The notes under the pieces: generated by a model | Told to the model about the DNA's origin: nothing | Databases searched by the model: none | The model's input: only the letters and a program-made list of their open reading frames with translations | Shown: one piece after another, positions 1-4,577 of the stretch | Position numbering within the stretch: position 1 is the stretch's first letter | How the letters are laid out: every line of letters begins with the position of its first letter | NCBI GenBank assembly: GCA_013812065.1 | Contig: JACCUC010000134.1 | Coordinates: 1 to 7,271 of the forward strand | Direction: 5' to 3' | Origin: Thermoleophilaceae bacterium | Lineage (GTDB): Bacteria; Actinomycetota; Thermoleophilia; Solirubrobacterales; Thermoleophilaceae | Length of the DNA stretch: 7,271 nt | Position numbers and translations under genes: made by a program

Positions 1-513
1 GGCAAGCTCGTCGACACGTCGGCCACCCTCGACCGTACCTCGGGCTCGCTCGTCGACACCTCGGGCTCGCTCGTCGACACCTCGGGCACGCTGCGGAACG
101 TCGACGCCGGCCTTGTCAGCATCAAGAACAAGACCGGCCGGATCGAGCGCCGGCTGGTGCTCGCCCAGGACGTCAACAGCCACGGTACGAACGGCATCTG
201 GCGACGCGTCCGCTTCCTGAACGGCGGGCGGTTCTTCGACGCGTCGAGCTTTGCCGACAACCTCGTTCCCCCGGCGAACCGGACCAGCCGCACCAACACC
301 AGCGGCCTGCGCTTCGTCGAGCGCGACGCCGACAGGATTCGCCCGGAGCTCCGCGACATAGACGGGCACCTGGAGAGCATCTGCCAGTCGCTTCCCAGGA
401 ACACCTTTGTCCTGCTGGATCTGGCTCGAGGCGGTCTGACGGCGGGCGAGCTTGTGACCCTCACGAACCTCCTCACGAGCGGCGGCTTAGAGTTCGCCCG
501 CGAGCGCTGCTAG
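1..513 (+). CDS. Heptad-repeat (coiled-coil) protein, 5' end outside window
   Basis: The frame is open from base 1 to the TAG at 511-513, giving 170 residues without the true start. The first ~42 residues are seven-residue repeats of the type LVDTSGS, with Leu-Val at the start of each unit, as expected for a coiled-coil stalk. A mixed globular-looking region of about 125 residues follows, with one Cys in ESICQS and a terminal Cys. I do not recognise a family for it. The next gene starts 4 bp after this stop and is also a heptad-repeat protein, so the two are probably co-transcribed and may work together. By analogy with that neighbour, an N-terminal membrane helix may lie upstream of the window. 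A solute-binding or Mce-like role is possible, but no Mce domain is visible. Confidence 0.75.
   Translation, partial: GKLVDTSATLDRTSGSLVDTSGSLVDTSGTLRNVDAGLVSIKNKTGRIERRLVLAQDVNSHGTNGIWRRVRFLNGGRFFDASSFADNLVPPANRTSRTNTSGLRFVERDADRIRPELRDIDGHLESICQSLPRNTFVLLDLARGGLTAGELVTLTNLLTSGGLEFARERC
37..78 (+). repeat. 21-bp in-frame tandem repeat, two identical copies
   Basis: Bases 37-57 and 58-78 are identical 21-mers, and a third, diverged copy starts at 79. Each unit is exactly seven codons (TSGSLVD register), so the DNA repeat is the source of the protein heptad. Recent unit duplication is the simplest explanation. Confidence 0.85.
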
Positions 514-517
514 CAGG

Positions 518-1351
518 ATGCGGGCGTTACGCGGAGAGCGGGGGCTCGCGCCGGCGCTCCTCGTCGTGGTCATCGCGTGGGCGCTCGCCGCCGTGCTCAT
601 GCTCACCGGGACCATCCTCTCGGCCCAGCGGATCGAGGGGGACGTCGGCAAGATCGTGGGCAGCACCTCGGAGATCGACGGGGACCTCGACTCCGTCCGT
701 CTCGCGGCCGAGACGACCCGGATCTCCACGGACATCCTGACCTCCGCCAAGCCCCTGGTCGGCCAGCTCGACCAGGTGATCGTGTCGGCGCGCAGCATCG
801 ACCGCGAGGGCCGCTCGATCCTCGACACCGCCCAGTCGATCAACGGAGACGCCGTGTCGATCAACGCCACCGCCGGCGCGATCAACTCCGAGGTCCGTTC
901 CATCAACGCCACAGCAGACTCGATCAACGCCAACGTCACCTCGATCCTGAGCAGCGCCCGGGGGATCGAGTCGACAGCCGACTCGATCAACGCCAAGGTC
1001 ACCTCGATCAACGGTCGGGTCAACAACATCGACGCCTCGGTCGACTCGATCAACCCGCGGCTCGCGGGAACGCTCGACGAGGGCCGGACGATAGACTCGG
1101 GGGTCTCCGGCATCAACGGCCGCGGCGATCGGGTCATCGAGCTCGTGCGCCCGATCAGGCGCGACTTCGCCAACATCCTCGACGAGGTCGGCCAGCCCTC
1201 GCTCGACAGGGGCCACCGTCAGCGGAGCGGCGACAAGAGCATCGACGGCCACGCCAACTCGATCGACTGCCAGGTTGACAACTTGCGCGACTTGCCCCCG
1301 CCTATTACGTCGGGTTCCCCGGGGGGTCCGCCCGGCTGCAACAGATTCTAG
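518..1351 (+). CDS. Single-pass membrane protein with long SIN-type heptad array
   Basis: The product has 277 residues. A short basic N-terminus (RALRGERG) precedes one hydrophobic helix at about residues 11-35, which predicts N-in topology with the rest outside the membrane. Residues 93-204 form 16 consecutive heptads of the type SINxTAx. Ile sits at position 2 and Ala or Val usually at position 6, which gives the 4-3 spacing of a coiled-coil core. The tail has two Cys (251, 274), a SIDGHANSIDC stretch out of register with the array, and a Pro/Gly-rich end. The ATG at 518 follows the upstream stop by 4 bp, with a weak AGCAGG site. It resembles hypothetical or methyl-accepting-like coiled-coil proteins of actinobacteria, but no signalling domain is visible. 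A structural, spacer or envelope role is inference. Confidence 0.8.
   Translation: MRALRGERGLAPALLVVVIAWALAAVLMLTGTILSAQRIEGDVGKIVGSTSEIDGDLDSVRLAAETTRISTDILTSAKPLVGQLDQVIVSARSIDREGRSILDTAQSINGDAVSINATAGAINSEVRSINATADSINANVTSILSSARGIESTADSINAKVTSINGRVNNIDASVDSINPRLAGTLDEGRTIDSGVSGINGRGDRVIELVRPIRRDFANILDEVGQPSLDRGHRQRSGDKSIDGHANSIDCQVDNLRDLPPPITSGSPGGPPGCNRF
794..1129 (+). repeat. Array of 16 protein-level heptads
   Basis: Residues 93-204 of the 518-1351 product run in unbroken seven-residue register (SID, SIL, SIN, SIN, AIN, SIN and so on at 7-codon steps). The DNA units have diverged, so this is an old, selected coiled-coil array rather than a fresh satellite. Confidence 0.85.
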
Positions 1352-1377
1352 AGACCGTCTCGCTGACGGTCCTCTAG
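1348..1377. terminator. Long hairpin overlapping the stop codon; candidate bidirectional terminator
   Basis: The left arm (1348-1359) pairs with the right arm (1365-1377) as a 12-bp stem with one bulged C and a 5-nt loop (TCGCT). The TAG stop at 1349-1351 lies inside the left arm. No T-run follows on +, so it is not a classic Rho-independent terminator. Such T-less hairpins are common in GC-rich actinobacteria. Confidence 0.55.
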
Positions 1378-1521
1378 CGCTCGAACCCGCCTTTCGGCGA
1401 AGGCGACGACGCCCGTTCGGCGCGCGGCGGCTCGGAACAGTGCCGGCGATGCGGTCGAAGGTGGTCGCGGTAGCGCCGGAAGTCGTCGGCCGGGGACGTT
1501 TTGGAAGACGAGCGTGATCAT
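1348..1521 (-). CDS. Possible small hypothetical ORF, perhaps frameshifted
   Basis: An ATG at 1521 (reading leftward) has a good upstream AGGGGAG ribosome binding site and opens a 57-residue frame (MITLVFQNVPG...) ending at 1348. After about 11 residues, third-position GC in this frame drops. It is better in another frame (ADDFRRYRDHLRPH...), which stops at 1374. One extra C in the CCCC run at that point would explain the switch, so this may be the remains of a gene of about 48 residues. No family is recognised. It would be convergent with the heptad-repeat gene, both ending in the 1348-1377 hairpin. The evidence is only the start signal and base composition. Confidence 0.25.
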   Translation of the reverse strand: MITLVFQNVPGRRLPALPRPPSTASPALFRAAARRTGVVAFAERRVRALEDRQRDGL

Positions 1522-1910
1522 GGTGCTCCCCTGGAAACAGGTAGTAGGTGGGAGTGCGTTGCGCGGCGGGCCGAGGCGTGCCGGAAGGAGTTGAAGTAGA
1601 ACCCGCCGGAGGCGGGCGCGGCTGCTCGCCGAGTCACGGCGCATCGAGCTCGGCGGCCTGCCCCCCCGGCGGCCTGCCCCCCGCCACGATCCGATCGGTG
1701 AGCGGCTTCGCAGCGGGCAGCTCACGCGGCTCCACCCTCGAACGCGAGCGGTACCGACCGGCGAGCAGGGACGCGGCCCGATGCCTCGTTTTGGGCCGGC
1801 CCAGAGACGACTTGGGCAATATCCTCGACGGAGGCCGGCGCACGAACAGCTCCGCCAGCGCCTCCCGAGGTGGCGGCCGCGAAAGCGCGCGATTCGAGCG
1901 GTAAGGCGGG
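1522..1910. other. Gene-poor stretch beside the IS island
   Basis: I see no convincing gene on either strand. It holds a small hairpin (CCCGCC/GGCGGG, 1602-1616), a 16-bp tandem repeat (1651-1682) and a 23-base stretch resembling the 3' part of the upstream heptad-repeat gene (1808-1830). The open frames here lack start signals and recognisable motifs. Confidence 0.5.
1651..1682. repeat. 16-bp perfect tandem repeat (two copies)
   Basis: CGGCGGCCTGCCCCCC occurs at 1651-1666 and again at 1667-1682 without a mismatch. It lies outside any supported gene and looks like a replication-slippage duplication. Confidence 0.8.
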
Positions 1911-2012
1911 GTCAAGCAGCCCCTCGAGGCGATCTTCGGCGAAGCGGTTGCGCCACTTGGTCACCACCGGACGAGTGACCCCGACGCGCTCGGCGATCTC
2001 GGTGTTCTTCAG
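1911..2012 (-). pseudogene. IS630-family transposase fragment, N-terminal helix-turn-helix
   Basis: Reading leftward, 34 codons encode the typical IS630 N-terminal DNA-binding segment: LKNTEIAERVGV, then TRPVVTKWRNRF, then AEDRLEGLLD. The codons upstream of LKN, including the start, are missing and the sequence passes into the IS5 leader. The piece stops exactly at the Asp that, in the family, precedes EPRPGRPR. That motif begins the + strand fragment at 2785, so both probably come from one gene separated by inversion. Confidence 0.8.
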
Positions 2013-2063
2013 AAGGTGTCTTGAAATAGAGGATGCGGCGGTCTTGGGCCGAAGAGCCGGGTT

Positions 2064-2840
2064 ATGTCTACCAAGCGCCGCTACCCCACAGATCTGACCG
2101 ACCGTCAGTGGAAGCTCGTCGAGCCGTTGCTGCCCGACCCGCCGCCCGGGCCGGCGGGCCGTCCGCCGCGCCACGACAGGCGTCAGATCGTCAACGCGAT
2201 CCTCTACCAGGTGCGGGCCGGCGGAGCGTGGCGGATGCTGCCCAAGGACTTCGCGCCGTGGCAGACCGTCTACGGGTACTTCCGCGACTGGCGCAAGGAC
2301 GGCACGCTCGACCGCATCCACGACGCGCTGCGCGAGCAGGTGCGCACCAGGCAGGAGCAGCGCAACTCGGCGCCGTCCGCGGGGATCGTGGACTCCCAGT
2401 CGGTCAAGGGCGCAGACACCGTCTCGGCCGCCACGCGCGGCTACGACGCGGGCAAGAAGATCAACGGCCGCAAGCGCCACATCGTGGTCGACACGATCGG
2501 CCTGCTGCTGGTCGTGATGGTCACCACGGCCGCGGTGCAGGACCGCGACGGTGGGCGCAGCATCCTCAAGCTGCTGCACGGCGCGGTGGCCTCGGTGTCT
2601 CACGTCTTCGCCGACGGCGGCTACCGAGGACAACTCGTGGCGCTCGCCAAGAGCGCCTGGGGCATCGTCGTCGAAGTGGTCTCAAAGCCGCCCGACCAGC
2701 GCGGCTTCGCGGTCCTGCCGCGCCGCTGGGTGGTCGAGCGCACCTTCTCCTGGCTGATGCGCCAGCGACGCCTCGCACGCGACATGAGCCCCGCCCGGGT
2801 CGGCCACGGACGGTCACCGATGCCCAGGTCGAGGAGGTGA
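2064..2840 (+). CDS. IS5-family transposase, C-terminus replaced by foreign sequence
   Basis: The frame encodes 258 residues. It begins YPTDLTDRQWKLVEPLLP, typical of the IS5 N-terminal domain (DUF4096-like), followed by the DDE domain. The catalytic residues are visible: Asp110 in VDSQSVKG, Asp184 in ADGGYRG and Glu225 in VVERTFSW. The Arg/Lys-rich block GKKINGRKRH between them is also usual. Transposase similarity ends at Asp240 (base 2783), just after RQRRLARD. Relatives continue for roughly another 25-30 residues, whereas here the last 18 codons read out of frame through the IS630 fragment. The triad is intact, but the lost C-terminus and lost right IS end make it probably inactive. The ATG at 2064 starts the conserved MSTKRRYPTD. 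Longer frames through this region on either strand are shadows. Confidence 0.9.
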   Translation: MSTKRRYPTDLTDRQWKLVEPLLPDPPPGPAGRPPRHDRRQIVNAILYQVRAGGAWRMLPKDFAPWQTVYGYFRDWRKDGTLDRIHDALREQVRTRQEQRNSAPSAGIVDSQSVKGADTVSAATRGYDAGKKINGRKRHIVVDTIGLLLVVMVTTAAVQDRDGGRSILKLLHGAVASVSHVFADGGYRGQLVALAKSAWGIVVEVVSKPPDQRGFAVLPRRWVVERTFSWLMRQRRLARDMSPARVGHGRSPMPRSRR

Positions 2841-2971
2841 TCGTCAAGACGCTGGAGACCACGCCCAAGGACGCGACGCACTGGTCGACGCGGTCGATGG
2901 CCTCAGAGGTCGGCCTGACGCAGTCGGCGGTTCACCGGCTCTGGCGCGCGTTCGGGCTGCAGCCGCACCGT
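2785..2971 (+). pseudogene. IS630-family transposase fragment, middle of N-terminal region
   Basis: In the frame starting at 2786, 62 codons read EPRPGRPRTVTD, then VEEVIVKTLETTPKDATHWS, then SAVHRLWRAFGLQPHR. This is the linker and second helical region of IS630 transposases. Similarity stops after GLQPHR, where relatives continue towards the DDE catalytic core, so the catalytic domain is absent. It directly abuts the broken end of the IS5 transposase gene and has no start of its own. Confidence 0.85.
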
Positions 2972-3116
2972 CCGCATCGGGCTTGCGTTCCCCTAGGTCA
3001 ACGGGGGAGGCTCGATCAGGCGGGGCGCGCGCGGCCGCCTTCGGCCCGTGCTGCCTCGGTCCTCTTGCGTAGGGAGCCGGGGTCTTTCTGTCCGTCGAGC
3101 CGAGCGGCCGTCTCGC
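2972..3116. other. Spacer between IS debris and minus-strand operon, with weak hairpins
   Basis: No gene is seen. GGCCG at 3033-3037 pairs with CGGCC at 3042-3046 around a 4-nt loop. On the - strand, GAGCG and CGCTC pair across 3102-3118, overlapping the TGA at 3117-3119. Either could help end the - strand operon, but neither has a T-run. Confidence 0.35.
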
Positions 3117-3425
3117 TCAGACGCCAGGTGCCCCCGGATGCGCTGGCACGTCGGGGCCTCTCCCGAAGCCTCCGTCTGTTGACGCCTCCTTGCCGACGGC
3201 CCGCTCGAGCGCGCCTGCGGCCTGCTCGAGCGCCTGGTTGATCTCGTGCAGGCGCGGGCCGATCGGCTCGGTCTGCTTGTCGATTGCCCGCACGCCGAAG
3301 GTGACCAGACCGAGGGTCTTCGAGACGTCGCGAAGGGTCACGGCGATGACTATGAGGTACCCGGCCAGCACCAAGACGAGCAGCAGCACCTCGACGAGCG
3401 TCAGCACGATGAGCACGGTGTTCAC
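3117..3425 (-). CDS. Small single-pass membrane protein (fourth of cassette)
   Basis: The product is 102 residues from a GTG at 3425, preceded by AAAGGAG nine bases upstream. The GTG overlaps the previous gene's stop as GTGA, and this overlap plus the ribosome binding site decides the start. One hydrophobic helix spans about residues 4-29. It is followed by a basic cytoplasmic-looking segment (LRDVSKTLGLVTFGVRAIDK), a helical region with coiled-coil character (RLHEINQALEQAAGALERAV), and a disordered Gly/Pro-rich end. Positive charges after the helix predict N-out, C-in. I know no named family. It is the last gene of the operon, with IS debris just beyond, so further genes of the operon may once have followed. 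Confidence 0.75.
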   Translation of the reverse strand: MNTVLIVLTLVEVLLLVLVLAGYLIVIAVTLRDVSKTLGLVTFGVRAIDKQTEPIGPRLHEINQALEQAAGALERAVGKEASTDGGFGRGPDVPAHPGAPGV

Positions 3426-3709
3426 GGTTGGGGGCTCCTTTCGTCTGCCGAACGGTGTCGCTCGAGCTCCACGATCAGCTCGTGTCCAAGCGCCTTGGTC
3501 GTTTCCAGCACGTACGTCGTCGACGTGTTCTGCGCCACGCGCGTGCCCATGGTCCACAGGATGGCGACCGTCTCCCTGACCTGCACCACGGTCCGTCGCA
3601 GCGCCTCGAGCAGCGCGGCGACCACCAAGGCCACGACGAGCCCGACGCCGAGGGTGATCCACCAGAGCATCTGGTTGGTCGTTATGGCGAGCAGGTCGGT
3701 GTCGGTCAT
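3422..3709 (-). CDS. Small single-pass membrane protein (third of cassette)
   Basis: The product is 95 residues. An acidic N-terminus (MTDTDLLA) precedes a hydrophobic helix at about 14-35, then ALRRTVVQVRETVAILW and a helical charged tail ending ELERHRSADERSPQP. The charge pattern predicts the tail on the cytoplasmic side. The ATG overlaps the upstream stop as ATGA (3706-3709), and the gene's own TGA overlaps the next GTG, so translation is probably coupled on both sides. The ribosome binding site is weak (GAGG), consistent with reinitiation. Function is unknown. The same size and layout as its three neighbours suggests a set of interacting subunits rather than independent proteins. Confidence 0.75.
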   Translation of the reverse strand: MTDTDLLAITTNQMLWWITLGVGLVVALVVAALLEALRRTVVQVRETVAILWTMGTRVAQNTSTTYVLETTKALGHELIVELERHRSADERSPQP

Positions 3710-3987
3710 CTGGAGCCTCGTCCGAGCCGCTCGGCGTAGGCGCCGCCGAGTTGGGGGACGGTGGCGCTGAGCGCCCGCGTTCGCTCGAGCTCGTCGGTCC
3801 CATCGAGATTGCTGGCGATGGCCAGTCCGGCGTCGAGAATATCCTTCGAATAGCGACGGATCTCGTACGCCGGGCCGACGATACGATTGAAGAGGACGAT
3901 GACGAGACCCAGGACGACGACTCCGATGACGAGTCCGATACAGGCAAGGATCGCGGGACCCGTCGAGATGGGCGCCGCCGCGATCAT
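3706..3987 (-). CDS. Small single-pass membrane protein (second of cassette)
   Basis: The product is 93 residues from the ATG at 3987, chosen because GGGAGGAG precedes it at good spacing and because it overlaps the upstream stop as ATGA. A longer frame upstream reads as low-complexity Arg/His sequence over the previous gene and is rejected. The helix is at about residues 11-33 (ILACIGLVIGVVVLGLVIVL). It is followed by NRIVGPAYEIRRYSKDILDAG and a helical tail with TDELERTRAL. Predicted topology is N-out, C-in. I have an impression of similar hypothetical proteins in other actinobacteria but cannot name a domain family. Confidence 0.75.
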   Translation of the reverse strand: MIAAAPISTGPAILACIGLVIGVVVLGLVIVLFNRIVGPAYEIRRYSKDILDAGLAIASNLDGTDELERTRALSATVPQLGGAYAERLGRGSR

Positions 3988-4244
3988 CGGCGCTCCTCCC
4001 GGGCGCGCGCCAAGCTGCGGACCGTGCGATCGAGGGCCAGGTTCGTCCTCGACAGGTCGAACATAGAATTCGTGTTCGTGCGCGTGCTGTCGAGGGCCCC
4101 GGTTATGTCCTGAGCTTGCCTGATGATGCGCCGCCCGAGACCGATGATGGCCAGTAGCAGGAGGGCCGCGATCACGACCACCACGGTGCCGACGGTCCAG
4201 CCGACCCACCATCCGACCTGGATCGCGAAGAGCATCGCTAGCAC
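3984..4244 (-). CDS. Small single-pass membrane protein (first of cassette)
   Basis: The product is 86 residues from a GTG at 4244, which has a GGGGA site a few bases upstream and sits 1 bp after the preceding stop. An ATG at 4235 (83 residues) is the alternative but has no ribosome binding site. A Trp-rich N-terminus (VGWWVGW) leads into a helix at about 14-36, then a basic GRRIIRQAQDITGALDSTR segment and a polar helical tail ending in RAREERR. Positive charges after the helix predict a cytoplasmic tail. Its TGA overlaps the next ATG by 4 bp. A much longer frame starting at 4439 is antisense-like low-complexity sequence over the DUF1059 gene and is rejected. No function is recognised. Confidence 0.7.
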   Translation of the reverse strand: MLAMLFAIQVGWWVGWTVGTVVVVIAALLLLAIIGLGRRIIRQAQDITGALDSTRTNTNSMFDLSRTNLALDRTVRSLARAREERR

Positions 4245-4245
4245 G

Positions 4246-4464
4246 TCATCCCCATGTTCCCACTGGCGACTCCGCCCGCCCCCGGGAGTCGTCCCGGATC
4301 GCACGTCGCGCGTAGCGCTCGAGAGTCTTTGCCTGAGACAGGTCGACTCCGTGCTTCTGGCGGGCGTGGGCGACGGCCTTGGCGACAACCTCGTCCTCGC
4401 CTTCGCCGGTGGCCTTGAAGCCGCAGGGAAGCCCAGCATCCTGGCATCTGAAGGTCTTTGCCAC
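4246..4464 (-). CDS. DUF1059-family small protein
   Basis: The product is 72 residues from a GTG at 4464, immediately after a strong repeated GGAGGAG leader. An ATG at 4512 would add 16 residues without family similarity. The pattern is that of DUF1059: Cys7 and Cys14 in FRCQDAGLPCGF, a Gly-Glu turn, then a helix with HARQKHGVDL (His33, His39). The two Cys and two His could bind a metal, but this is inference and the family has no established biochemical role that I know of. About 20 residues at the C-terminus go beyond the usual short domain. It is the first gene of the - strand operon, with the next start 1 bp beyond its stop, and it diverges from the hydrogenase genes. Confidence 0.8.
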   Translation of the reverse strand: MAKTFRCQDAGLPCGFKATGEGEDEVVAKAVAHARQKHGVDLSQAKTLERYARRAIRDDSRGRAESPVGTWG

Positions 4465-4577
4465 TTCTCCTCCTCTCCTCCTGGCGTACTGTAGCGTGCC
4501 TATATGTATCATGCATTGAGCCGGTCCGACTTGAGGAGCGGCTGAGTCCGGCGAAAAACGGCAACCGGAGGAGCGAC
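4465..4577. promoter_or_regulatory. Divergent intergenic region driving both operons
   Basis: These 113 bp separate the DUF1059 start from the hhyS start, so both operons must be transcribed from here or from overlapping flanks. The only AT-rich patch is about 4498-4518. On the - strand a TACAGT (about 4488-4493) fits the loose TANNNT -10 box, but no good -35 lies upstream. No clear + strand promoter can be assigned by eye. GGAGGAG at 4567-4573 is the hhyS ribosome binding site. Confidence 0.55.
4504..4516. promoter_or_regulatory. Near-palindrome, candidate operator
   Basis: ATGTATCATGCAT is a 13-bp inverted repeat centred on the C at 4510 with one mismatched pair. It lies in the AT-rich patch between the divergent operons, where a repressor or activator could act on both. 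No known regulator consensus is claimed. Confidence 0.3.

Larger units (their letters stand above)
1911..2971. mobile_element. Rearranged nest of IS630- and IS5-family debris
   Basis: The order is an IS630 transposase piece on - (1911-2012), an IS5-family element on + without its 3' end (about 2013-2783), then the continuation of the IS630 transposase on + (from 2785). The left edge of the IS5 is placed where IS630 homology stops, about 50 bp before its ATG, a usual leader length for this family. Terminal inverted repeats and target duplications cannot be assigned because the IS5 right end is missing. No part looks able to move by itself. Confidence 0.8.

Noticed and set aside
37..1129. Repeats considered as a CRISPR array or satellite
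   Set aside because: The period is 21 bp in coding phase with no unique spacers. The units encode protein heptads.
518..1351. Assignment as an Mce-family lipid transporter or methyl-accepting chemotaxis protein
   Set aside because: One membrane helix plus coiled coil is not specific. No Mce domain, HAMP domain or MCP signalling tip is visible.
1722..2633. Long minus-strand open frame of about 300 codons
   Set aside because: Only about 34 codons (1911-2012) are real IS630 sequence. The right part is antisense to the IS5 transposase and reads as Arg/Ala/Val-rich low complexity.
2033..3241. Long plus-strand frame of about 400 codons, apparent fusion protein
   Set aside because: Its first two thirds are a shifted-frame shadow of the IS5 transposase. 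Only codons from 2786 to 2971 are meaningful (IS630), and the end overlaps the minus-strand operon in shadow.
3706..4212. 168-codon version of the second membrane protein
   Set aside because: The first 75 residues are low-complexity Arg/His/Gly shadow over the previous gene. The internal ATG at 3987 has a strong ribosome binding site and the ATGA overlap.
4458..4577. 40-residue N-terminal extension of HhyS
   Set aside because: It overlaps the DUF1059 start and the shared control region and has no ribosome binding site. The ATG at 4578 has GGAGGAG at good spacing.
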